This document shows, one piece after another, positions 36,186-43,262 of a stretch of 64,000 bases of DNA (the first letter of the stretch is position 1; every line of letters begins with the position of its first letter). The notes under the pieces were generated by a model, which worked only from the letters and a program-made list of their open reading frames with translations, was not told where the DNA came from and did not search any database. The stretch is from NCBI RefSeq assembly GCF_025152745.1, contig NZ_CP104040.1:2542001-2606000 (forward strand). The letters run 5' to 3'. The DNA is from Rhizobium sp. WSM4643 (GTDB taxonomy: Bacteria > Pseudomonadota > Alphaproteobacteria > Rhizobiales > Rhizobiaceae). The translations under genes were made by a program, and so were the position numbers.

Positions 36186-37024
36186 GACTTTCCTCCCTGC
36201 CCGATGTCGTAATAGCCTGTGATCATCGAACGCAGATTGTTGAACACGCCCGAGACCAGCACCATCGCCACATGCACGGCGACGAAGGCGACGAGCGAGA
36301 AAGCGGTCAGGAAATGCAGCGTGCGGGCCGATTGCCGGCCGCCGAACAGATCGAGCAGCCAGGGCGCGACCGCATTGAAGCCCGGCGACATGGTAAGGCC
36401 TGTCCCGATCATCAGTGGCAGCAGCACGAAGATCACGGCGACATAGGCGAGTTTCTGCAGCGTATTATAATGGCGTGCCTCGGCGCCCTTGGGAAAGCGC
36501 AGCCGGGCATGACTGACGATCTCATGGCCGAGATGCGAAGGCTTCAGTTCTTCGACCGCCGGCAGCAGATCGCGTCGGAAATGCCGGCTGACAAAACCGT
36601 AGGCAAGATAGATGAAGCCGTTGATGACCAACAGCCAGGCAAAGAAGAAATGCCAGCGCCGGCCCGATGCCAGATCCTGATAGCTCGGCAAGGTCAGCCA
36701 GTTCGGAAAACCGCGCACTGCAGCCTCGCCGTCGACATTCGAAACCCCGAGAACGCCCGTCGTGTCGAAGCTCAATCCACCCACGCGCGTCACCCCCTTC
36801 AGCGCATCGCCTTCCTGCTCCGCCTCCATGGAAATGAAGGATGGATCGTCATCAGCGCCGTACTGCCCCCAATAGAGCGCCGGGTGGGCATTGAATATCT
36901 GCAGGCCGCTGAACAGCAGCACCGTCATGCACAGCACGTTCACCCAATGCGACAGGCGCACCAGCAGGCCATGGCGGTAGAAGAGCGTAGATCCGCTCGC
37001 CGTGCCGGCATCGGTCGTGGCCAT
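36182..37024 (-). CDS. yedZ1: Membrane cytochrome b561-type subunit, YedZ1-like
   Basis: A 280-residue di-heme b-type cytochrome. FYRHGLLVRLSHWVNVLCMT holds the first heme-ligand His, WHFFFAWLLVINGFIYLAYG another, and TLHFLTAFSLVAFVAVHVAM the C-terminal pair; there are four main helices. A periplasmic loop after helix 1 holds WGQYGADDDPSF. GGAGG lies seven bases before the ATG at 37024. It passes electrons from the quinone pool to the Moco protein encoded by the overlapping gene. The pairing and the MXKDX gene upstream identify it as the YedZ1 type rather than the YedZ/MsrQ type. Confidence 0.88.
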   Translation of the reverse strand: MATTDAGTASGSTLFYRHGLLVRLSHWVNVLCMTVLLFSGLQIFNAHPALYWGQYGADDDPSFISMEAEQEGDALKGVTRVGGLSFDTTGVLGVSNVDGEAAVRGFPNWLTLPSYQDLASGRRWHFFFAWLLVINGFIYLAYGFVSRHFRRDLLPAVEELKPSHLGHEIVSHARLRFPKGAEARHYNTLQKLAYVAVIFVLLPLMIGTGLTMSPGFNAVAPWLLDLFGGRQSARTLHFLTAFSLVAFVAVHVAMVLVSGVFNNLRSMITGYYDIGQGGKS

Positions 37025-37067
37025 TATAGTTCCTCCAAATCGACATGAAAGGCCTGACAAAAGAAGA

Positions 37068-37101
37068 CGCGGCCGCCGGCGATAAAGTTTCAGCGGCCGC
37101 G
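37068..37101 (-). terminator. Intercistronic hairpin between the peptide and cytochrome genes
   Basis: CGCGGCCGC at 37068-37076 pairs with GCGGCCGCG at 37093-37101. It lies directly after the MXKDX stop and before the cytochrome ribosome-binding site. A strong intercistronic stem can cause partial termination or protect the upstream mRNA, allowing much more peptide than reductase to be made. The stem is seen; the effect is inferred. Confidence 0.55.
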
Positions 37102-37108
37102 GCTAAAC

Positions 37109-37378
37109 TTACTTCATCGCGTCGCAGGCCTTCATCATCGTGTCCTTCTTCATCATGTCCTTCTCCATGCCGGCATTGTGCATGCAGTCGGCCTTGGTGC
37201 TGCCGGTCGCCATTGCGTCTTTCGACATTGCATCCTTGGACATGGCGTCCTTCGACATCGCATCGGTCTTCATGCTGTCTTTCTTCATGGCATCGCTGCT
37301 CTGGGCGCTGGCCGCGCCGGCAAGCGACAGGCCGATGACGAAGCTGCAGGCGGCAAGGCTGGAAAGGATCTTGGTCAT
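37109..37378 (-). CDS. mrpX: Methionine-rich MXKDX-repeat periplasmic peptide (MrpX-like)
   Basis: An 89-residue protein. A 25-residue Sec signal peptide (MTKILSSLAACSFVIGLSLA, then GAASA) leaves a mature peptide of 64 residues with 13 methionines and many lysine-aspartate pairs: DAMKKDSMKTDAMSKDAMSK, then further DAMSKDAM units, then GMEKDMMKKDTMMKACDAMK. It matches the pentapeptide MXKDX repeat family (TIGR02953). GAGGAG lies six bases before the ATG. In Azospira an equivalent peptide is a sacrificial scavenger of hypochlorous acid, regenerated by YedY1/YedZ1. The same role here is inferred from gene order. Confidence 0.9.
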   Translation of the reverse strand: MTKILSSLAACSFVIGLSLAGAASAQSSDAMKKDSMKTDAMSKDAMSKDAMSKDAMATGSTKADCMHNAGMEKDMMKKDTMMKACDAMK

Positions 37379-37440
37379 GAGGGTCTCCTCGGATCGATTG
37401 ACATGCCCGCCGGCACCCGCCGACGACTCACAGTCCTGAA

Positions 37441-37466
37441 TTCGATCTCCTTGCGAAGACGGTTAC
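37441..37466 (-). promoter_or_regulatory. SigF-type ECF promoter for the mrpX operon
   Basis: On the minus strand GTAACC (37466-37461) and CGAA (37444-37441) are separated by exactly 16 bases. This agrees with the GTAACC-N16-CGAA element that I recall for the SigF/NrsF family in Caulobacter. It leaves a leader of about 55 bases before the mrpX ATG. Confidence 0.72.
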
Positions 37467-37492
37467 AGCCTCACGCTTATGTGATAGCGCTA

Positions 37493-37550
37493 CAGCGCCG
37501 CGCGCCTTTTGGAGACGCGCAAAGGACGCTGTACACTTTGAATTGCTGCA
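37493..37550 (+). repeat. Dispersed palindromic intergenic repeat, copy 3 (first half only)
   Basis: CAGCGCCGCGCG, AGACGCGCAAAGGACGCTGT and ACTTTGAATTGCTGCA match the first half of the element at 43163 almost base for base. The second hairpin is missing. It lies between the two divergent SigF-type promoters, so it separates rather than disrupts them. Confidence 0.75.
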
Positions 37551-37571
37551 GGAACATTTTTGAACCTGCCT

Positions 37572-37596
37572 GTAACCAAAGCGTCATCCACCCGAA
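37572..37596 (+). promoter_or_regulatory. SigF-type ECF promoter for the sigma-factor operon
   Basis: GTAACC (37572-37577) and CGAA (37593-37596) are separated by 15 bases, one less than in the divergent partner. CGAA is only 16 bases from the sigma-factor ATG, so the transcript would have almost no leader. It indicates autoregulation of the sigma factor. Inferred from motif match. Confidence 0.6.
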
Positions 37597-37612
37597 TGAT
37601 ATTGCAGACGAC

Positions 37613-38161
37613 ATGACGAGCACCCATTCGGAACAAGCACTGAAGATGCTGATGCTTCTTTCCCTCGATGGGGACGAGATAGCCTATCGGCGTCTGCTCG
37701 TGACATTGCGAACCCTGCTCGTCGGTTATTACGGCGGGCGGATCGGCACTTCCGCGAAGTCCGACACGGAAGATCTCGTGCAGGAGACGTTGCTGGCGCT
37801 GCATTCGCGCCGGGCGACCTATGACAGGGAGCGGCCCTTCACCGCGTGGTTCTTCTCGATTGCCCGCTACAAGCTGATCGACCACCACCGAAAGCATGGC
37901 GGCCGGTACAAGGCGGAAATAGAACTGGACGAAGAGATCGAAGACGACTTCAGGGAGGATGCGATTGCAGCGCGCATGGATGTCGAACGGCTGTTGAACG
38001 GCCTGCCGCAGCACCAGCAGGAGTTGATCCGGCAGATCAAGCTCGAGGGGCAGTCGGTGGCCGACACGGCAATCCGCACCGGACAGTCGGAATCGGCGGT
38101 CAAGGTCGGCGTTCACAGGGGCATCAAGGCGCTGGCGGCAAGATTGCGAGGTGGAATGTGA
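37613..38161 (+). CDS. sigF: ECF RNA polymerase sigma factor, SigF/NrsF group
   Basis: A 182-residue ECF sigma factor. Region 2 contains SDTEDLVQETLLALHSRRAT and YDRERPFTAWFFSIARYKLI, followed by DHHRKHGGRYKAEIELDEEI. Region 4 contains LNGLPQHQQELIRQIKLEGQ and TAIRTGQSESAVKVGVHRGI. It has no ribosome-binding site of normal strength, which fits the very short leader predicted from its promoter. The anti-sigma gene overlaps its stop by four bases. It should activate itself and the divergent mrpX-yedZ1-yedY1 operon when NrsF releases it. Confidence 0.9.
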   Translation: MTSTHSEQALKMLMLLSLDGDEIAYRRLLVTLRTLLVGYYGGRIGTSAKSDTEDLVQETLLALHSRRATYDRERPFTAWFFSIARYKLIDHHRKHGGRYKAEIELDEEIEDDFREDAIAARMDVERLLNGLPQHQQELIRQIKLEGQSVADTAIRTGQSESAVKVGVHRGIKALAARLRGGM

Positions 38162-38802
38162 GAGAAACTGAGGACGTGATCGACAGCCTTGTCCGGGATC
38201 TGAAGCCGGTACCGACGCATGCGCTCGAACGCCGCTTCGCGCTCGCCATCCTGCCGGCCTTAGCAGTCTCGCTGCTGCTGATGCTTATGGTCGTCGGCCT
38301 TCGCACCGATATGGCTCAGGCTCTGATGCTGCCGGTCTTTTGGATCAAGTCCGCCTACAATGCCTTGCTCGCAATCGCCGCCTTCGCGGCCGTTTACCGC
38401 CTGTCCCGGCCGGATGGCTCGGAAGGCCGCTTTTTCGGCATTGCCGCGGCCATCATACTCGCTCTCGCCGTCATGGCGGTCATCCAGCTCGCTTTGTCGC
38501 CGGCCGCAAGTTACACCGTTCTGGTGCTCGGCTCCTCCGCCCTGCATTGCCCGCTGCTGATCTTTGCCTTTGCCACGCCGATCCTGATTGCAAATACCTG
38601 GGTTCTCCGTGGCGGCGCGCCGAGCAACCTCGGCATTACAGGCTTCATCGCCGGCATTGCCGCCGGCGCATCCGGCGCCTGGGTCTATTCCTGGTTTTGT
38701 ACGGAAAACGGCCTGCCCTTCGTCACCCTCTGGTATTCGCTCGGCATCCTCTTGACCGGTGCAATCGGCGCCCTCCTCGGGCCTCGCCTCCTGCGCTGGT
38801 AG
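38158..38802 (+). CDS. nrsF: NrsF-type membrane anti-sigma factor (DUF1109)
   Basis: A 214-residue inner-membrane protein with about six helices, starting with GTG in a GTGA overlap with the sigma-factor gene and preceded by GAGGTGG. The N-terminal cytoplasmic segment is DSLVRDLKPVPTHALERRFA, and helices follow from about residue 27. Two cysteines at residues 131 (SSALHCPLLIF) and 181 (YSWFCTENGLPF) are placed at membrane borders, as expected for the conserved pair in this family that senses oxidants or metals. It would hold SigF inactive until oxidised. Family is clear; the signal is inferred. Confidence 0.9.
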   Translation: MRETEDVIDSLVRDLKPVPTHALERRFALAILPALAVSLLLMLMVVGLRTDMAQALMLPVFWIKSAYNALLAIAAFAAVYRLSRPDGSEGRFFGIAAAIILALAVMAVIQLALSPAASYTVLVLGSSALHCPLLIFAFATPILIANTWVLRGGAPSNLGITGFIAGIAAGASGAWVYSWFCTENGLPFVTLWYSLGILLTGAIGALLGPRLLRW

Positions 38803-38985
38803 CACCGGCCGTAGGATTGCTGTGCCGATTGTCCCGCAATGCCGAGTTCGGTCGAAGACGCCCAGCACCGCGACGCTAATCCTTCATCCGGCATGAAACC
38901 AGATGCAGCATTCCTGCGTACTACTCTGGGGATGGGTCTTGCGTACCCCCTGAATGGGAAAAGACAGGCGGCGAGGAATGACGGC

Positions 38986-39267
38986 ATGGTCAGGAAAGAA
39001 GGCGTAGCCCATATCACCCGGCAAGCCGCGGAACAGGGGCTGGCCAGGCTGATGATGAGGCTGCCTGCGACGCGGGCGACGATCAGAACAGCCGCGGCGA
39101 GCCAGCCCCATTTTTACGAATTATGCGGCGCCTACGGCGAAGCCTGCGCCGTCCTCGATCGCATGCGCCGGGATAGATCGGCCGATCCCGCAATCATCAC
39201 CGAATACGAGATCATCTGCGCGGAAATCGAAGTCGACGTCATCAGGATCCTGCTCGGCGATCAATGA
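38986..39267 (+). CDS. Hypothetical protein, 93 residues
   Basis: A small helical, basic-then-acidic protein (MVRKEGVAHITRQAAEQGLA, RLMMRLPATRATIRTAAASQ, HFYELCGAYGEACAVLDRMR, IITEYEIICAEIEVDVIRIL). The two cysteines in the HFYELCGAYGEACA segment are six residues apart. GAGGA precedes the ATG by about eight bases; a longer in-frame start at 38839 has no ribosome-binding site. I do not recognise the family. It lies 183 bases after nrsF and is probably a separate transcript. Confidence 0.6.
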   Translation: MVRKEGVAHITRQAAEQGLARLMMRLPATRATIRTAAASQPHFYELCGAYGEACAVLDRMRRDRSADPAIITEYEIICAEIEVDVIRILLGDQ

Positions 39268-39314
39268 GACTTCGCAAGTGCTGGGCGGACTGCCGCCGCG
39301 ATGATGCAACGCCA

Positions 39315-40808
39315 TCAGCTCAGCAAATCATTCACATGGATGGAGACGCTCAGCGTATCCGTGTCAAAATGCAGCGAAGTCCCATCGGAGATCTTGTAGT
39401 GGAAGGTGTCGCTCACGTCTCCGCTGAGCCCGGCGAGTTTCGCCGCGTCGGCCGTATAGGTGTAATCGCCGTCACTGTCGACATGGATGGTGCCGTATTT
39501 GCCGGTCAGCGTCACGCCGTCCTTGTCGACGAATTCGCCCTCGAAGCGGCGAAGCAGCAGGGTTCCGTTGGCCGAGCTGTCGTTTTCGAGGAGATTGCCG
39601 TAATGGGCGGCGTCCAGATCGGAGGCGATTTTCAGGCTGTCATGGGTTGCGACAAGCGCAGGCGCCGTGTCCGTGTGCGTCACATCGCCGACCGCGAGAC
39701 TATCGCTGCTCGCAAGCATCGTCGCCTGGGCCTCGTCGAGCGTCGTGTTGTTGCTGACGGGAAAAGTGTTCGCGGCGATGATGGTGGGGGAGATGCTGTA
39801 GGGCGTGACATCGCTGGCGATGACATTGTCGTGGAACGAGCCGGATGCCGGCCTGTCGACCTTCAGCGCCGCTGAGGACAGGTCATCGAAAACGTTGCCG
39901 TAGATATTGATATCTTCGCGAACGTAAGTGGGGGTGCCGACAGCGCTGATCGCCACGCCCCATACGCCGTCATGGATGTAATTGCCCGAGATATCGTAAT
40001 CCCGCGTGTCGCCCTGGTCGCCGAGGCCGATAGCGTAGGACCAGCTATAGCCGCCATAACCTGAAATATCGTTGTCGTGAATAGCGACGTTGGTGCCGGC
40101 TTGTGCGCCGATCCCGAAGCCGCCACCGATAATCGCGTTGTCCTCGACCAGGACATTGACAGGCCGAACGAGCGCGATGACGCCTTTCGGCGTCGCTGCA
40201 CCCGTCTGGTCGAGGTAATTGCCGCTGATCACGATGTTGCTGCTGTCGTTCATCTGCACGGCATCTGCGGCGGTGCCGTGAGCGTTGGTGACGGTGTTGT
40301 TGAGAAAATTGACGCCGTTGATCTTCTCGATCCAGACGCCGTCGCCGTTGACGTCGTTGATCGTGCTGTTTTCGATGGTGATGTTCGAGCCGGTCCTGAA
40401 CGTGACGGAACCTGACTTGCCCGCCAAACCGGTATGATCGACCTCGACGTTGCGCACGGTCCAGTTCGAAACATATCCGCCATAGATGGCTGCCCCGCCT
40501 GTGTCCGATATCTTGATATTCTCGATGACGATGTTCGATGCATAAAGGCTGTGAATACCATCGCCGGGGCTATGGATGACTGGCGCATCGCCGACCCCGT
40601 AGCTGCCGATGGTGATCGGGGCACTCACTGTGCCGGAATATTTCAGATCGAGCTGGTCATTGAACACGCTTCCGGCGGCAAGCAGCACGCTGTCGCCCGG
40701 CTGCAGCTTCAAGCTTTCCACCGCCGAGAACGACGAAAACGGCGTGTCCTCGCTCGTTCCGCTGTTGCCGTTGGAGCCTATCGCCGGATTCACATAATAG
40801 ATCGTCAT
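39315..40808 (-). CDS. Right-handed beta-helix protein with VCBS-like tail, paralog 1
   Basis: A 497-residue protein without an N-terminal signal peptide. Residues 1-50 read MTIYYVNPAIGSNGNSGTSE, a short lead-in typical of polysaccharide-active beta-helices. Residues about 60-380 form repeated parallel-beta-helix turns (NIVIENIKISDTGGAAIYGG, NITIENSTINDVNGDGVWIE, NIVISGNYLDQTG). The last about 100 residues are a cadherin/VCBS-like domain (NLLENDSSANGTLLLRRFEG, GTIHVDSDGDYTYTADAAKL) ending DLLS. The lack of a signal and the C-terminal repeat domain fit type I (PrsDE-like) export. Substrate unknown; a polysaccharide is likely. Confidence 0.85.
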   Translation of the reverse strand: MTIYYVNPAIGSNGNSGTSEDTPFSSFSAVESLKLQPGDSVLLAAGSVFNDQLDLKYSGTVSAPITIGSYGVGDAPVIHSPGDGIHSLYASNIVIENIKISDTGGAAIYGGYVSNWTVRNVEVDHTGLAGKSGSVTFRTGSNITIENSTINDVNGDGVWIEKINGVNFLNNTVTNAHGTAADAVQMNDSSNIVISGNYLDQTGAATPKGVIALVRPVNVLVEDNAIIGGGFGIGAQAGTNVAIHDNDISGYGGYSWSYAIGLGDQGDTRDYDISGNYIHDGVWGVAISAVGTPTYVREDINIYGNVFDDLSSAALKVDRPASGSFHDNVIASDVTPYSISPTIIAANTFPVSNNTTLDEAQATMLASSDSLAVGDVTHTDTAPALVATHDSLKIASDLDAAHYGNLLENDSSANGTLLLRRFEGEFVDKDGVTLTGKYGTIHVDSDGDYTYTADAAKLAGLSGDVSDTFHYKISDGTSLHFDTDTLSVSIHVNDLLS

Positions 40809-41244
40809 ATCGCCTTGTTCTCGAATTGCCGCGCAGCCGTCTGGATCAGCTGCGACACGTGGATCGGATGTGGTCGGGGCTAAAGGCCGTGGCCTTCGAG
40901 TTGCCTTCACGACGGTCGGCAGACCCTGTGGGCCTGCCTTGGTCCCGAGAACGCCTGGCGGAGGCGGTATCCTAAAAATGACAACTTATACGGAAAAAAT
41001 CTACCAAAAAGCGACCGAAAGGTGAATAAACGGTAATCGTCCTCCTTGGCGACGTATGGTCGCAGGAGTGTAGACGTTCTGTTTCAGGTCAGTCGCCAGC
41101 CGGAAAGGTTGAGGCCGCTTGCAGCCCCTTACCCTCACCCGGCGACAGCCGGATGAGGGACGCTGTGAAGCCATTTGGTGGCGAGAGCAACGCCTCCCCG
41201 GAAGGAAGGTCTCCGGGCGTAGCGCCGCTCCCGGCACGCTCACC
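40809..41244. other. Intergenic region with terminator-like hairpins
   Basis: No gene. CCCTCA..CCGGC at 41132-41143 pairs with GCCGG..TGAGGG at 41148-41159 to form a strong imperfect stem downstream of paralog 2 (minus strand). The segment at about 40975-41035 (ACAACTT then GCGACCGAAAGGTGAATAAA) resembles the upstream region of paralog 2 at about 42910-42955, so the two genes share promoter sequence. Confidence 0.5.
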
Positions 41245-42732
41245 TCAGCTCAGCAAGCCATCCAGGTGGATGAAGACGGTCAACGTATCCCCGTCGCTAT
41301 GATGCGAGCTTCCATCGTTGATCCCATAGGTGAAGGACTCGCTTACATGTCCGCTATGGTCAGGGAGTTTCGTTTCATCGAGCATGTAGGCGTAGTTGCC
41401 TTCCCGGTCCACATGGATGTCGCCGTATTCCCCGGTCAGCGTCAGGCCGTGCTTGCCGACGGTTTCGTCCCCGAAGCGCCGAAGCACCAGGGTGTCATTG
41501 TCCGAGCTGTCGTTTTCGAGGAGATTGCCATGATGGGCAGCGCCCGTATCGGTCAGGATCTTCAAATTGTCATGGACAGCGACGACTGCCGGATCCGCAG
41601 CCGACTCCGTCGCTGCAGCGGTCTTGGCAACCGGGCTCGCCAGCGCCGTCTCGACATTGGCGACCGTATGGTTGTTGCTGACGGAGAAGGTGTGCGCGCC
41701 GACGATATCAGGCGATATGCTGGTGGCCTTGACGCCGCTCTCGATGGTATTGTTGGAAAAGGAGCCGGATGCGGGCCTGTCGACATTCAACGCCGCCTGT
41801 GAGAGGTCGTCGAAGACATTGTCGTGGACCTTGATATTCGTGCGGTCATAGCTCGGGCTGCCGGCAGCGGAGATGACCACGCCCCGGGCGCCGTCATGGA
41901 TGTGGTTGCCCGCGATATCGTAGTCTCTCGTATCGCCCTTGTCGCCGAGACCGACGGCAAAGGACCAGCTGTAGCCGTGAAAACCCGATATGTCGTTGTC
42001 GCGGATGGCAACATTCTTGCCGGCCTGCGCGCTGATGCCGAAGCCGCCGCCGGTAAGCACATTATCCTCGACCACGGCATTCACCGGCCTGACGAGAGCG
42101 ATAACGCCCTTCGGGCTATCGGCATGCGTCTGGTCGAGATGATTGCCCTTGATCAGAATGTCGCTGCTGTCGTTCATCTGCACGGCATCGGCCGTCGTCC
42201 CATGGGCGTTGGTCACGGTATTGTTGAGAAGCTTGATGCCGTTGACCTTTTCGATCCAGAAGCCGTCACCTCTGACGTCCGAAATCTTGCTGTCTTCGAC
42301 CGTGATGTTTTTGCTGCTCCGAAAGGTCACGGCACCGGCGTTTTCCGACAATCCAGTCTTGGCGATCTCGACGTCGCGGACCGTCCAGTTCGTGACACTG
42401 CCGCCATAGATGCCAGCACCTGCTGTATTCGATATCTTCAGGTTCTCGATGACGATGTTTGAGGCATAGAGACTGTGGATGCCGTCGCCGCTGCTGTGGA
42501 TGACGGGCGCAGCGCCCGTCCCGTAACTGCCGATCTTGATCGGCGCATTCTCGCTGCCGGAATATTTGATATCGAACTGCTCGTTGAACACACTTCCCTT
42601 GGCAAGAAGCACGCTGTCGCCGGGTTTCAGTTTCAAGGATTCCACTTTGGACAAAGTCGCAAAAGCCGAGTTCTGGCCCGTTCCACCGTTGCGGTCGGAA
42701 CCAGTCGCTGAGTTCACATAGTAGACTGTCAT
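41245..42732 (-). CDS. Right-handed beta-helix protein with VCBS-like tail, paralog 2
   Basis: A 495-residue tandem paralog of the next gene downstream, with the same start (MTVYYVNSATGSDRNGGTGQ), the same beta-helix turns (NIVIENLKISNTAGAGIYGG, NITVEDSKISDVRGDGFWIE, NNTVTNAHGTTADAVQMNDS) and the same VCBS-like tail (NLLENDSSDNDTLVLRRFGD, GDIHVDREGNYAYMLDETKL) ending DGLLS. Divergence is spread across the protein, with short stretches identical. No signal peptide. A surface or secreted role on polysaccharide is inferred. Confidence 0.85.
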   Translation of the reverse strand: MTVYYVNSATGSDRNGGTGQNSAFATLSKVESLKLKPGDSVLLAKGSVFNEQFDIKYSGSENAPIKIGSYGTGAAPVIHSSGDGIHSLYASNIVIENLKISNTAGAGIYGGSVTNWTVRDVEIAKTGLSENAGAVTFRSSKNITVEDSKISDVRGDGFWIEKVNGIKLLNNTVTNAHGTTADAVQMNDSSDILIKGNHLDQTHADSPKGVIALVRPVNAVVEDNVLTGGGFGISAQAGKNVAIRDNDISGFHGYSWSFAVGLGDKGDTRDYDIAGNHIHDGARGVVISAAGSPSYDRTNIKVHDNVFDDLSQAALNVDRPASGSFSNNTIESGVKATSISPDIVGAHTFSVSNNHTVANVETALASPVAKTAAATESAADPAVVAVHDNLKILTDTGAAHHGNLLENDSSDNDTLVLRRFGDETVGKHGLTLTGEYGDIHVDREGNYAYMLDETKLPDHSGHVSESFTYGINDGSSHHSDGDTLTVFIHLDGLLS

Positions 42733-43011
42733 ATCGCCATGTTGCCCTGTTCGTCGGATCGCTAATGTCGCCGCCGGGACCGCCCAGGATCGGCTGATCG
42801 CATGCGGCGGGGGCAACCGGCCACGGCAAAAAGGCGATAAGATGTTGTCAATGGGGCAATGCGCGCCTCGCGGACCTTATTCCACAGGCAATGGCCTGGT
42901 GTGACGAAAGTTACAACTTTGGCCGAGAAATCGGCGACTTAGAGATGAATAAATCGCTGCGTGTTTGCGCGAGGTGTACGTCGCCTTCTGTCTGCGCGTC
43001 ATGTGATTCGT

Positions 43012-43074
43012 GCCTTCGCTTGCGCTCAGGGGGAGGAGCGCCAGCGACGAACGCCTTGAGCGCAAGCGAAAGGC
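43012..43074. repeat. Long imperfect inverted repeat
   Basis: Left arm 43012-43028 (GCCTTCGCTTGCGCTCA) pairs with 43057-43074 with a single-base bulge, around a loop of 28 bases. It lies about 280 bases upstream of the paralog 2 start and 180 bases downstream of the EamA gene stop. A terminator, a small-RNA stem or a repeat-element end are all possible. Confidence 0.55.
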
Positions 43075-43162
43075 GCACTCCAAGGTGAAACCCTACCCCC
43101 TCGCCCTCAAAGCCGAGGTCAGCGGCAACCATGTCGCAGCGATGGGGAGACCTCAGGCCCTC

Positions 43163-43262
43163 CAGCGCCGCGCGTCTTTTCAGACGCGCAAAGGACGCTG
43201 TAGCACTTTGAATTGCTGCATAATTTTATCCTTAAATCGATCCCGATTTAAGGAATTATGCA
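43163..43262 (+). repeat. Dispersed palindromic intergenic repeat, copy 4 (complete)
   Basis: A two-hairpin element. The first hairpin is CAGCGCCGCGCGTC with GACGCGCAAAGGACGCTG. The linker is TAGCACTTTGAATTG. The second is CTGCATAATT..CCTTAAATCG with CGATTTAAGG..AATTATGCAG. It overlaps the end of the EamA gene and supplies its last codons and stop (TAA at 43256-43258 on the minus strand). It matches an intergenic repeat that I recall in many copies in Rhizobium genomes. Confidence 0.82.

Noticed and set aside
37068..37101. Two NotI-type GCGGCCGC sites as a cloning scar
   Set aside because: They are part of a natural nine-base inverted repeat and the flanks continue the operon without vector-like sequence.
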